Origin: Aliiglaciecola sp041538045
Lineage (GTDB): Bacteria; Pseudomonadota; Gammaproteobacteria; Enterobacterales; Alteromonadaceae
Direction: 5' to 3'
Assembly (NCBI RefSeq): GCF_041538045.1
Contig: NZ_JBGOSE010000001.1
Span: forward strand, 682,001 to 746,000
Length of the DNA stretch: 64,000 nucleotides
Shown: positions 25,308 to 33,635 of the stretch, piece by piece
Position numbering within the stretch: the stretch's first letter is position 1
Layout: the number at the start of each line of letters is the position of its first letter
Notes under the pieces: model-generated
What the model saw: only the letters and a program-made list of their open reading frames with translations
Database searches by the model: none
What the model was told of the DNA's origin: nothing
Position numbers and translations under genes: made by a program

Positions 25308-25442
25308 ATATCAAGGATTGTTTACTACCACCTAGGCCAGTAAACATTAGATATGACAAGAATTTGATTTTGTAAGGCGTTTTAAGTTGTAGGGTGGTTC
25401 ATCATCCGATAATGTCGCTCCTCTCGCAGGCTCGACTCGTCT

Positions 25443-25484
25443 TACAGAAATTTATCGAAGCTTGCTTCGATAGGCAAAATTTCT
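25443..25484 (+). other. Hairpin abutting the 5' end of tRNA-Glu copy 1
   Basis: ACAGAAATTT and ATCGAAGC pair with GCTTCGAT and AAATTTCTGT across a small internal bulge, ending at the mature tRNA 5' end. It is likely a processing element for the polycistronic precursor. An identical hairpin precedes the second copy. Confidence 0.7.
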
Positions 25485-25560
25485 GTCCCCATCGTCTAGA
25501 GGCCTAGGACACCGCCCTTTCACGGCGGTAACAGGGGTTCGAATCCCCTTGGGGACGCCA
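25485..25560 (+). tRNA. tRNA-Glu (anticodon TTC)
   Basis: A 76-base cloverleaf with encoded CCA: acceptor GTCCCCA/TGGGGAC, anticodon stem CCGCC/GGCGG around CTTTCAC (TTC), T loop GTTCGAA. Confidence 0.97.
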
Positions 25561-25669
25561 TTTTAAACAGAATACAGGACGTATTCGGTGGCCGGCAACG
25601 GCAACAAGGAATGCTTAATTCACACTCCTGGGCGAATTAAGTAAATAGTAGAGATAGAAAATTGGTTTT
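25561..25669 (+). other. Spacer between the two tRNA-Glu copies with two hairpins
   Basis: GAATAC/GTATTC (25570-25585) and CTTAATTC (25614-25621) with GAATTAAG (25634-25641) can form stems. Neither has a terminator T run, so they are probably processing sites in one long precursor. Confidence 0.5.
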
Positions 25670-25859
25670 TGTAAGTCGTTTAAAGTTGTAGGGTGGTTCA
25701 CCATCCAATAATGTCGCTCCTCTCGCAGGCTCGACTCGCCTTACAGAAATTTATCGAAGCTTGCTTCGATAGGCAAAATTTCTGTCCCCATCGTCTAGAG
25801 GCCTAGGACACCGCCCTTTCACGGCGGTAACAGGGGTTCGAATCCCCTTGGGGACGCCA
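25670..25859 (+). repeat. Direct repeat copy 2: leader hairpin plus tRNA-Glu
   Basis: Second copy of the unit at 25371-25560. The tRNA portion is identical and the leader differs at a handful of positions. Confidence 0.92.
25784..25859 (+). tRNA. tRNA-Glu (anticodon TTC), second copy
   Basis: Identical to the tRNA at 25485-25560. It ends the cluster and is followed by a strong terminator. Confidence 0.97.
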
Positions 25860-25864
25860 ATTAG

Positions 25865-25893
25865 AAAAACCGCACTTTTTAGTGCGGTTTTTT
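25865..25893 (+). terminator. Terminator of the tRNA cluster
   Basis: AAAAACCGCACT pairs with AGTGCGGTTTTT around TTTT, followed by further T. Confidence 0.93.
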
Positions 25894-25932
25894 TATGTCT
25901 GTTTTTTATGCCAGAAGAAAATAGAACCGTTT

Positions 25933-26006
25933 CTATCATATTATCCATGCCTGTCCTCAATGAGCTTTTCTATCGCATTATCTATGCCTGTCCACAATAA
26001 GCTTGT
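25933..26006. repeat. Two tandem copies of a 37-base unit
   Basis: The unit starting CTATCATATTATCCATGCC at 25933 recurs at 25970 with about six changes. It is non-coding; function unknown. Confidence 0.7.
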
Positions 26007-26125
26007 TCACTGATATGAGAGCTTGCTCTAAAAGCTTTGTTTCTAATTTCATCTGAATCCCTAGTTTGCACAAATAGCGTAGCTGTTGCATATTAGGTGC
26101 TATTCGAACTTATCGGTAAATAGCA

Positions 26126-26926
26126 TTGAGTCCATTGACGTGGATAGGCGATAAAATAGCGCACTTTTTACAAAAGCCTAGCCCAACATACCAAAGTGAA
26201 ACCACTTGCCAACCTGAAGCTTTAATTAAAACCTTAAAAAAGGGCGACGTATTGCTTATTGACGGTATTAGTCGGGTAAGTACTGCAATTAAATATTTAA
26301 CCCAATCCAGCTGGTCACACGCCACCTTGTGTATTAGTGACCAATATGGTGTTGAAAAACCGGATATTGCTAAAGTACAGCTTCTTGAGGCTGATGTAGT
26401 GGAAGGGGTTAGGGTGATAAATTTACAAGAGTATGTGGAACAAGGTACTCGAATCTGTCGACCTGTTAGTCTCAATCAAGAGGATATTGAAAAAGTAATA
26501 GCCTACGGGAAACAGCGAATAGGGCATCAGTATGACACTAAAAATATTCTCGATTTAGCCCGATACTTGATTCAAACGCCTCCTGTACCTGTGGGTTGGA
26601 GACGGAATATGCTGTCTTTAGGGAGCGGTGATCCGACACGAGCCATTTGTTCTTCTTTGTTAGCTCAAGGATTTCAGTCCATTGGCTATCCTATTTTGCC
26701 GCAAAAAGTAAAGCCTACTAATAACAGCGGTTATCAATCTAAACTTAAACATTTTTTCCAATCTAGACACCACACTTTGTTTGTCCCAAGAGACTTTGAC
26801 ATCTCGCCTTATTTCGCCATTATAAAACCCACTATCGAACAACACTTCGATCCCTATACCTTTAACTGGGATTCTGAAACTAAGATAGAGACAGAAAACC
26901 AACCACCTGCTGTTGCAAGTGATTAG
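26126..26926 (+). CDS. YiiX/YebB-like permuted papain-fold (NlpC/P60 superfamily) protein
   Basis: A 266-residue protein. The fold's catalytic His is in SWSHATL (about residue 62) and the Cys in RAICSSLLAQ (about 175), the permuted His-then-Cys order of this group. Members act on amide or ester bonds in peptides or lipids; the substrate is not established. An in-frame stop at 26117-26119 leaves only TTG starts (26126 or 26132), with no strong ribosome site. The DUF1272 gene follows at 12 bases, so they are probably co-expressed. Confidence 0.75.
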   Translation: MSPLTWIGDKIAHFLQKPSPTYQSETTCQPEALIKTLKKGDVLLIDGISRVSTAIKYLTQSSWSHATLCISDQYGVEKPDIAKVQLLEADVVEGVRVINLQEYVEQGTRICRPVSLNQEDIEKVIAYGKQRIGHQYDTKNILDLARYLIQTPPVPVGWRRNMLSLGSGDPTRAICSSLLAQGFQSIGYPILPQKVKPTNNSGYQSKLKHFFQSRHHTLFVPRDFDISPYFAIIKPTIEQHFDPYTFNWDSETKIETENQPPAVASD

Positions 26927-26938
26927 CTGGAGATTGAA

Positions 26939-27232
26939 GTGCTTGAACTGAAACCAAATTGTGAATGGTGCGACAAAGATTTACCGCCTGAGAGTGAAGA
27001 AGCGTTTATCTGTACTTACGAGTGCACCTTTTGCCAAGACTGTGTTGAAACTGTACTTTTGAATGTTTGCCCTAACTGTGGTGGTGGCTTTAGTGCCAGA
27101 CCCATAAGACCAGCTACTGATTTTCGGTCGGGTGTTAGCTTGCAACATCAGCCAGCATCAAACAAACGGGTGCTCAGTCCTTATAGCATCGATGAAATTC
27201 GAGCTTTTCGTCAATCCGTGCTGGCTAAATAA
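26939..27232 (+). CDS. DUF1272 domain zinc-ribbon-like protein
   Basis: A 97-residue protein starting at GTG 26939 with GGAG at 26929-26932. The family pattern is complete: LELKPNCEWCDKDLPP, then ECTFCQDC and CPNCGGGF with RPIRP. The cysteine pairs suggest a bound zinc; the role is unknown. Confidence 0.9.
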   Translation: MLELKPNCEWCDKDLPPESEEAFICTYECTFCQDCVETVLLNVCPNCGGGFSARPIRPATDFRSGVSLQHQPASNKRVLSPYSIDEIRAFRQSVLAK

Positions 27233-27251
27233 AATAGGCTTAAAAAAGCAG

Positions 27252-27455
27252 ATGAAATTGAACTCCCAAAATATTGACTCACCTTGTATTCGCAATTGCT
27301 GCTTAGACCAAAATGATGTTTGCGTGGGCTGTTGTCGCAGCATAGAAGAGATATTAGCGTGGGGTAGTGCTAACGAGCAACAAAAAGCTAGCATACTGCT
27401 TGAGGTAGAAAAACGTAAAGGGCAACGAAACAAAATTTCAAATAACAGATCATAA
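27252..27455 (+). CDS. DUF1289 domain small protein
   Basis: A 67-residue protein from the ATG at 27252. It has the family cysteine pattern CIRNCCLDQNDVCVGCCRSIEEI and a following Trp, probably a small Fe-S or zinc site. It lies 19 bases after the DUF1272 gene. Confidence 0.88.
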   Translation: MKLNSQNIDSPCIRNCCLDQNDVCVGCCRSIEEILAWGSANEQQKASILLEVEKRKGQRNKISNNRS

Positions 27456-27514
27456 AACTGCCATTCTTGCTACAATCCGCGACTTTCTGAAGCCCTTTAG
27501 TTTAATTATTTGAA

Positions 27515-28444
27515 ATGAAAATAGTGTTAGCGCCTATGGAAGGCGTGGTTGATCATCTAATGCGCGATATGCTTACGCAAGTTGGCGGTTTTGATTCCTG
27601 CGTGACTGAATTTGTGCGTGTGGTGGATCAGCTGTTACCTAGTAAAGTGTTCTACCGTTTATGCCCAGAGTTGCACCAGCAAGGACTCACACCCTCAGGT
27701 GTGCCGGTAAAAGTGCAATTGTTAGGGCAAGAACCTGATTGGTTAGCCGAAAATGCAGTCAGAGCTATTGAATTAGGCTCCCATGGCGTAGATTTGAATT
27801 TTGGCTGTCCTGCTAAAACCGTAAACAAAAGTAAAGGCGGAGCAGTTCTTCTAAAGGAGACTGAAGCTCTTTACAAAATCGTATCGGCCGTCCGTAAAGC
27901 CGTTCCATTAGAGCACCAGGTCACCGCCAAAATGCGCTTAGGCTTTGAAGACAAGTCATTGGCCATTGAAAATGCCCAGGCTATTGAATCTGCTGGGGCT
28001 AATAGTCTAGCAATACATGCACGAACAAAAACCGAAGGTTATAAACCGCCAGCGTATTGGGAGTGGATCGGCAAAATACGTCAGCAAACACACATTCCCA
28101 TAATTGCTAACGGTGAAATTTGGTCAAAGACAGATGCAACTCTCTGTCAACAACGCTCTCAGTGTGATGACATAATGTTAGGTCGCGGCGCATTAGCGAT
28201 GCCAAATCTAGCCCAAGTGATACGACAAGACGCTCAAGAAATGACTTGGGAACAGGTTAAAGCCTTGCTGTTGACCTATTCAGGATATGAAATTTTTGGT
28301 GATAAAGGTCGATATTATCCAAATCGAATAAAACAATGGTTAGGCTATTTAAAAGTACAATATCCACAGGCGGAAAATTTATTTTTACGTATTCGTGCTT
28401 TGACTAAATCTGCAGACATTGTCGCGGTTCTGCAGCAACCATAA
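27515..28444 (+). CDS. dusC: tRNA-dihydrouridine(16) synthase DusC
   Basis: A 309-residue FMN enzyme reducing uridine 16 of tRNA. It begins MKIVLAPMEGVVDHLMR and has the catalytic Cys98 in DLNFGCPAKTVNKSKGGA, plus GRGALAMPNL near 230. Length and the N-terminal motif fit DusC rather than DusA or DusB. Confidence 0.95.
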   Translation: MKIVLAPMEGVVDHLMRDMLTQVGGFDSCVTEFVRVVDQLLPSKVFYRLCPELHQQGLTPSGVPVKVQLLGQEPDWLAENAVRAIELGSHGVDLNFGCPAKTVNKSKGGAVLLKETEALYKIVSAVRKAVPLEHQVTAKMRLGFEDKSLAIENAQAIESAGANSLAIHARTKTEGYKPPAYWEWIGKIRQQTHIPIIANGEIWSKTDATLCQQRSQCDDIMLGRGALAMPNLAQVIRQDAQEMTWEQVKALLLTYSGYEIFGDKGRYYPNRIKQWLGYLKVQYPQAENLFLRIRALTKSADIVAVLQQP

Positions 28445-28492
28445 TAATCAAAAACCCTCGTTAATAGGGGGCAACAATCAAGGTGATTTGAG

Positions 28493-29020
28493 ATGGCATT
28501 GAAGCCTACAATTTATAAATTTCGTATTTCGTTAGCGGATATGGACAGACATCATTATGACAATTTAAACCTAATCGTCGCACAACATCCATCAGAAACA
28601 ACACAACGAATGATGGCGAGAATAGTGGCGTTTTGTATTAATGCACAAGATCGTCTCGAATTAACCAAAGGATTAAGTGAAACCGCAGAGCCGGACATTT
28701 GGTTAAAGGAAGCAAACGACGATATCAGCCTATGGATCGAAATAGGTGAGCCTGAAGTTGAAAGAATCAAAAAAGCGGCTCGTTTAGCCTCTGAAGTCTT
28801 GGTATATAGCTTCAATACTAAGTCGGATGTGTGGTGGCAACAATCAGCAGCAAAATTTAAGCAGTTAAACGCAAAATTTTATCGATTCCATTGGCAGCAC
28901 ATTTGCCAACTAAGTGAATTAATCGAACGAACCATGGATATGACAGTGACGATTTCTGATCAATCTGCGTTTATCGCCACCAACTTAGGTGAATGCGAAG
29001 TTCCTTGGGATGAACTCTAA
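28493..29020 (+). CDS. yaeQ: YaeQ family protein
   Basis: A 175-residue protein with the YaeQ pattern: YKFRISLADMDRHHYD, ETTQRMMARIVAFC, EPDIW and a PD-(D/E)XK-like core. The biochemical role is unsettled. It lies 48 bases after dusC. Confidence 0.93.
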   Translation: MALKPTIYKFRISLADMDRHHYDNLNLIVAQHPSETTQRMMARIVAFCINAQDRLELTKGLSETAEPDIWLKEANDDISLWIEIGEPEVERIKKAARLASEVLVYSFNTKSDVWWQQSAAKFKQLNAKFYRFHWQHICQLSELIERTMDMTVTISDQSAFIATNLGECEVPWDEL

Positions 29021-29202
29021 GACAGTTAATTGCAGTATCTTCAACAACTGATATATTTAATTCTATCAAAACCCACCTAGCTTTCTTTTTTCTGTGGCTT
29101 TAACAGAGCGAATTAAACATTGGTAGGCGGGTTTGACCATTCGTTATTGATATACATTAGAAAACAAAAACAAAAAAACGAACTTACTTACGGCAGGAAA
29201 TC

Positions 29203-30612
29203 ATGAAACTACTATCTACCTACGCAGGGATGTCCCTCAGCGTTTTGGCTAGCCTGTTATTGGCTGGTTGTGATGCAGAACAACCCGAAAAAGAGCCACC
29301 AGTCACCCTCAACAAAAACCCGTTCCCCAGTACCTATCAAGCGATGGAAAGTGAACCAACGTTAATTACCAATGTACACATTCTTGATGGAATTGGCGGT
29401 TATATTGAGTCTGGTGCTGTTTTTATCAGTGACGGCAAAATCCAAGCTATCGGAAAATCTGTGAGTGTGCCAGATGGAACTAAAACTATTGATGGAAAAG
29501 GCCAGTGGGTTACCCCCGGAATTATAGATGTGCATAGCCATCTTGGTGTTTATGCCACACCCGATACCGCATCCCATTCCGATGGCAATGAAATGACGGA
29601 TCCCGTTACTGCACAAGCTTGGGCCGAGCATTCAATTTGGCCACAGGATCCCGGGTTTCACCGCGCTCTGATGGGAGGGGTAACTAGTTTACAAATTCTC
29701 CCAGGGTCAGCCAACTTAGTGGGTGGTCGAGCGGTTACGGTTAAAAACGTGCCAAACCGAGTAATTCAAGATATGAAATTTCCAGGGGCGCCTTACGGTA
29801 TGAAGATGGCGTGTGGTGAAAACCCTAAACGAGTATACGGTAAACGAGGCGGCCCAGGAACGCGTATGGGTAACGTTGCTGGCTACCGCCAAGCCTGGGC
29901 TGATGCCCAAGACTACAAAAACAAATGGGATCGTTATTATGCCGAGTACGATCAAGGTAAAGATCCTAAAGTGCCTAAACGGGATTTGAAATTAGAAACC
30001 TTAGCAGCTGTGCTAGACGGTGAAATTATCGTTCACATGCATTGTTACCGTGCTGATGATATGGGCACAATGCTCGATGTAATGAAAGAGTTTAACTATC
30101 AAATTGGCTCTTTCCACCATGCTGTTGAGTCCTACAAAATTGCTGATAGATTAAAAGAAAACAATGTTTGTTCTTCAATGTGGGCAGACTGGTGGGGCTT
30201 TAAAATGGAAGCCTATGACGGCATTCAAGAGAATATTCCTATGGTTCATGCCGCAGGAGCTTGTGCCATTGTGCATTCTGATGACGATAAGGGGATCCAA
30301 CGTTTAAACCAAGAAGCCGCGAAAGCTTGGGGCAATGGTAAACGTGCTGGGATCAACATATCGCAAGCGGATGCATGGCAGTGGTTATCTGCTAATCCGG
30401 CGAAATCCTTGGGGATTTTTGAACAAACCGGTTCTTTGGAAGTGGGTAAAAATGCCGATTTAGTGCTTTGGAGTGCGGATCCGTTTTCTACTTATGCAAA
30501 AACCGTCAACGTCTATATTGATGGAGCCCTTGCCTTTGATCGTAATGATCCCAGTAGCTGGCCAGTTAGTGACTTTGAGTTGGGACAACCAGGTGAAGGA
30601 GATAGCAAATGA
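29203..30612 (+). CDS. Amidohydrolase family lipoprotein
   Basis: A 469-residue imidazolonepropionase-like hydrolase. Lipobox LLAGC puts the lipid on Cys23. The metal site is complete: His111 and His113 (IIDVHSHLG), further His in HMHCYRAD and FHHAVES, and Asp in IVHSDDDKG. AGGA-type signal precedes the ATG. The next amidohydrolase overlaps it by four bases (ATGA), so the two are translationally coupled and may form one complex. Substrate unknown; a role in cleaving cyclic amides or dipeptides is usual in the family. Confidence 0.88.
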   Translation: MKLLSTYAGMSLSVLASLLLAGCDAEQPEKEPPVTLNKNPFPSTYQAMESEPTLITNVHILDGIGGYIESGAVFISDGKIQAIGKSVSVPDGTKTIDGKGQWVTPGIIDVHSHLGVYATPDTASHSDGNEMTDPVTAQAWAEHSIWPQDPGFHRALMGGVTSLQILPGSANLVGGRAVTVKNVPNRVIQDMKFPGAPYGMKMACGENPKRVYGKRGGPGTRMGNVAGYRQAWADAQDYKNKWDRYYAEYDQGKDPKVPKRDLKLETLAAVLDGEIIVHMHCYRADDMGTMLDVMKEFNYQIGSFHHAVESYKIADRLKENNVCSSMWADWWGFKMEAYDGIQENIPMVHAAGACAIVHSDDDKGIQRLNQEAAKAWGNGKRAGINISQADAWQWLSANPAKSLGIFEQTGSLEVGKNADLVLWSADPFSTYAKTVNVYIDGALAFDRNDPSSWPVSDFELGQPGEGDSK

Positions 30613-31907
30613 TTAACTTACCTAAATTACGTTCATTGGCTGTATTAGCGGTTTCGTTAAGTAGTGTATTTAGCGGTGTAGCCCTGGCGCAAAATATTGC
30701 AATCGTCGATGCCACTGTTCACACCATGACCGAGCAGGGCACACTTAATAATGCCACTGTGCTAATTAGAGATGGCAAAATTCAAACTATCCTAACGGAA
30801 ACGCCTGCCTTAACCGGATACGAAATTATCGATGGCAAAGGTAAAGTCGTGACCCCAGGTTTGATCGGCGCGTTTACCTCTTTAGGACTAGTCGAAGTTA
30901 GCTCGTCTGCAGGTACCGTAGACAGCAGTGCCTCTGCTAATGCAATCAGCAGCACTGGCGCTGCATATGACGTATCTTACGCAATTAATCCAAATTCTTC
31001 GTTATTAGCAATTTCGCGCATAGAAGGGGTGACCTCGGCGGCGACTAGCATGAATAGAACCGGTCAGTTGTTCCAAGGACAAGGAGCTATAATTACTCTT
31101 GCTCAAAGCATGGGCCCGCTGATGAAAAAAGCTGCTTTTGTGACTACCGGTGTTGATAATGACGCTGCAGACCACAGTGGTGGTAGCCGCGCGGCACTTT
31201 GGGTTGCCTTGGAGCGTGCTCTAGATGAAGCGAGTTATGTAAACGGTAAAACACTCAATCCACAATCGCCATGGTACGGTATGAGCAGTCTAGATGATGC
31301 AATGGCCCTAGTGCCGGTTATCAAAGGTGATACACCGTTGATGATTGCTGCACATCGTGAAGCTGACCTACTTCAAGTGATCGCATTAAAACAACGCCAT
31401 CCTGCGCTAGATATTGTGGTGTTATATGCCACTGAAGGTTGGAAGGTGGCGAGCCAATTAGCTGAAGCAAATATTTCGGTCATTCTGAACCCTGAATCGA
31501 ATTTGCCTTACGAATTCGATCAATTAGCGGCCACAATGGAAAATGCAGGACGTTTACAAAAAGCCGGCGTGACAATTGCCATTGGCATGAACACTCACAA
31601 CATTCGGTTAGCTACCCAGCATGCCGGTAATGCGGTTTCTCATGGTTTACCCTACAATGCTGGTCTTGCTGCGTTAACCATCAACCCAGCTAAAATATTC
31701 GGTATTGATGATAGAGTGGGTAGTTTGAGTGCAGGTAAACAAGCGGATGTAGTGGTTTGGTCTGGTGATCCCATGGAAGTGGCTGAGGGCGCTGAGGTTG
31801 TTATCATTAACGGTGAGTTAGTGGACATGACCTCTCGTCAAACAAAACTCCGTGACCGCTATTTACAACCTGTTAGTGGTAAGAGTGTGCATTACACTCG
31901 ACCTTAA
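30609..31907 (+). CDS. Amidohydrolase-like partner with lost metal-binding HxH
   Basis: A 432-residue exported paralogue (signal peptide to about residue 27, ALAQ). The amidohydrolase fold is visible at both ends (DGKGKVVTPGLIGAF; GKQADVVVWSGDP), but where the HxH metal motif belongs it reads AFTSLG (Phe89, Thr90, Ser91), and the late catalytic Asp region reads GMNTHN. It is probably inactive by itself and may be a structural or regulatory partner of the preceding enzyme. Confidence 0.82.
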   Translation: MINLPKLRSLAVLAVSLSSVFSGVALAQNIAIVDATVHTMTEQGTLNNATVLIRDGKIQTILTETPALTGYEIIDGKGKVVTPGLIGAFTSLGLVEVSSSAGTVDSSASANAISSTGAAYDVSYAINPNSSLLAISRIEGVTSAATSMNRTGQLFQGQGAIITLAQSMGPLMKKAAFVTTGVDNDAADHSGGSRAALWVALERALDEASYVNGKTLNPQSPWYGMSSLDDAMALVPVIKGDTPLMIAAHREADLLQVIALKQRHPALDIVVLYATEGWKVASQLAEANISVILNPESNLPYEFDQLAATMENAGRLQKAGVTIAIGMNTHNIRLATQHAGNAVSHGLPYNAGLAALTINPAKIFGIDDRVGSLSAGKQADVVVWSGDPMEVAEGAEVVIINGELVDMTSRQTKLRDRYLQPVSGKSVHYTRP

Positions 31908-31921
31908 CGGTTGTCAGTAAC

Positions 31922-31955
31922 AAAAAACCGAGCTTAACTAGCTCGGTTTTTTGTT
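31922..31955 (+). terminator. Terminator after the amidohydrolase pair
   Basis: AAAAAACCGAGCT pairs with AGCTCGGTTTTTT around TAACT. Confidence 0.92.
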
Positions 31956-31984
31956 TTGGTTATCAGGGTTGTCTTGTAAACCAA

Positions 31985-32164
31985 CTAAGCCTGAGTATTA
32001 ATCAAAGAGCCTACACGAGAATTAGGTGTAGGGTTGTTTTCTGCTGACGATGTCGGTGCCGGAGATTCAAGCTCGGCTTGTCGCTGTTGAGTGTCAACCT
32101 GTCGCGCCTGCTGTTGCGGTGCTGCCTGAGCAGCAGAATTGCTAGTTGAAGAACCTACTTCCAT
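31985..32164 (-). CDS. Small Gln/Ala/Ser-rich hypothetical protein
   Basis: About 59 residues of low complexity (QQQARQVDTQQRQAE), likely disordered, ending in NSRVGSLINTQA. GAGG lies nine bases before the ATG at 32164; an ATG at 32173 is in frame but too close to GAGG. No family is recognised. It lies between two convergent units. Confidence 0.55.
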   Translation of the reverse strand: MEVGSSTSNSAAQAAPQQQARQVDTQQRQAELESPAPTSSAENNPTPNSRVGSLINTQA

Positions 32165-32243
32165 TTTTGTCATCCTCGTTGCTAAAATTTATCTATAAAT
32201 ATAGTACAAAAAATAACAGCATGCACATTCGTTAGTTTTTTTG

Positions 32244-32900
32244 TTACTGAATCCACGGCTCTAATTGTTGCTGCATATAATCAGCGATCATTGGCTGAGC
32301 TTGCAAATTGGGGTGGATGCCATCTTTTTGCATTAACGATTTATCTAAGGCAATGTCCTGCAAAAAGAACGGAATCAATGGAATATCATTTTGTTCGGAT
32401 AAATCAGTGAACATTCCGGTAAACATCTGATTATATCTGCGACCGTAATTCGTGGGGATCTGCATTTGCTGTAAGATTATTGTTATCCCTTGCTGCTGAG
32501 CAATATCGATCATCCCTTGAATATTGTCACGCATCTTTTTTACGGGATGACCTTGTAATCCGTCATTTCCGCCCAATTCAATATATAAATGGGTTGGGGT
32601 GTGTTGTTCGAGTAGTCTAGGCAGTCGCGCTAGAGCGCCATCTGTGGTTTCACCGCTAATTGCAGCGTTTACAACGTTTATGCCATGGTTTTGCCACGCA
32701 TTTTGTAACAAACTAACCCAACCTTGCTCTTGCGTTAGTCCATAAGCCGCGCTTAAGCTATCGCCCAAGATCAGTATTTTTACCGCTTGCGGATTGTCAA
32801 CTTGTTGAGCTTGTAAGTGATCTGAAATACTCAGTAAAAGTATAACTATTAACCCAACATTGAACAGACGAATTCTGTCTCTTTTAAACCATAAGTGCAC
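32244..32900 (-). CDS. tesA: Multifunctional acyl-CoA thioesterase I / lysophospholipase TesA
   Basis: A periplasmic SGNH hydrolase of about 218 residues. After a signal peptide ending at LQAQQ come block I ILGDSLSAAYGL, GGNDGLQG and DGIHPN, the catalytic Ser, Asn and Asp-His sites. The start is most likely GTG at 32900, with GGAG eleven bases upstream; that GGAG lies inside the divergent ybbA reading frame. tesA divergent from ybbA-ybbP is the E. coli order. Confidence 0.93.
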   Translation of the reverse strand: MHLWFKRDRIRLFNVGLIVILLLSISDHLQAQQVDNPQAVKILILGDSLSAAYGLTQEQGWVSLLQNAWQNHGINVVNAAISGETTDGALARLPRLLEQHTPTHLYIELGGNDGLQGHPVKKMRDNIQGMIDIAQQQGITIILQQMQIPTNYGRRYNQMFTGMFTDLSEQNDIPLIPFFLQDIALDKSLMQKDGIHPNLQAQPMIADYMQQQLEPWIQ

Positions 32901-32901
32901 T

Positions 32902-33633
32902 ATGACATCAACTCCAAATGTAATGATAGAAACTAAACAAATCACCAAAGTAGTAAGTACGAGCGAAGGTGAACTTCAGATCCTTCAACCAATTAGTTTT
33001 AAAGTCAAGGCTGGTGAGTCAGTTGCCATTATTGGTGCGTCAGGTTCCGGTAAATCAACATTGTTGAGTTTATTGGCTGGTCTGGATCAAGTGACTGATG
33101 GCGAAATTTACTTAGCGGGCTCACCTTTGCATTCTTTGGATGAAGAACAGCGAGCTAGATTGCGTGGTGAAAAAGTCGGATTTATTTTTCAAAGTTTTAT
33201 GTTAGTTCAGAGTCTAACTGCGTTAGAAAACATTATGCTACCAGCTGAAATTGCCGGCTTAGATAACGCTAAACAACTTGGTCAAGAGATTCTTGAACAA
33301 GTGGGCTTGGCTCACCGTGGTAATCATTATCCCAATCAGTTATCTGGTGGTGAGCAACAACGTGTGGCCATTGCTCGTGCCTTTATTACTAAACCGAAGA
33401 TTTTATTTGCTGACGAACCAACGGGTAACTTAGATGCTGCTAACAGTGAAAAGGTGGAATCATTGTTGTTCGAATTAAATCGCGATTCGGACACAACCTT
33501 AGTGCTAGTGACCCATGATCCGGTACTGGCAAAACAGTGCCAGCGTCAACTTAATATGCAAGGGGGCGTGTTAACCGAGGTGACCTCTGATCCTCAGGAC
33601 ACTCAACCAGACCAGCAACAACAGGCTAGTTAA
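32902..33633 (+). CDS. ybbA: ABC transporter ATP-binding protein YbbA
   Basis: About 243 residues from the ATG at 32902. It has Walker A GASGSGKST, signature LSGGEQQRVAIAR, Walker B LFADEPTGNLD and the MacB/LolD-type FIFQSFMLV segment. With YbbP it forms an exporter-like complex of unknown substrate in the inner membrane. The ATG is one base from the divergent tesA start. Confidence 0.93.
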   Translation: MTSTPNVMIETKQITKVVSTSEGELQILQPISFKVKAGESVAIIGASGSGKSTLLSLLAGLDQVTDGEIYLAGSPLHSLDEEQRARLRGEKVGFIFQSFMLVQSLTALENIMLPAEIAGLDNAKQLGQEILEQVGLAHRGNHYPNQLSGGEQQRVAIARAFITKPKILFADEPTGNLDAANSEKVESLLFELNRDSDTTLVLVTHDPVLAKQCQRQLNMQGGVLTEVTSDPQDTQPDQQQQAS

Positions 33634-33635
33634 TC

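Larger units (their letters stand above)
25371..25560 (+). repeat. Direct repeat copy 1: leader hairpin plus tRNA-Glu
   Basis: About 190 bases that recur at 25670-25859 (offset 299) with only a few changes. Each copy holds a 114-base leader, a long hairpin and a complete tRNA-Glu. Confidence 0.92.

Noticed and set aside
25371..25859. CRISPR-like or mobile-element origin of the repeats near tRNA-Glu
   Set aside because: Only two long copies are present, each with a whole tRNA, and there is no transposase or cas gene; a simple segmental duplication explains it.
25751..25960. Minus-strand frame of 69 codons containing a GVPKGIRTPVTAVKGRCPRPLDDGD-type peptide
   Set aside because: It is the antisense translation of tRNA-Glu, a common false protein; the tRNA and terminator explain the sequence.
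30609..31907. Second amidohydrolase read as a pseudogene
   Set aside because: The frame is intact, has a signal peptide and is translationally coupled; only the metal motif is changed, so a pseudoenzyme fits better.
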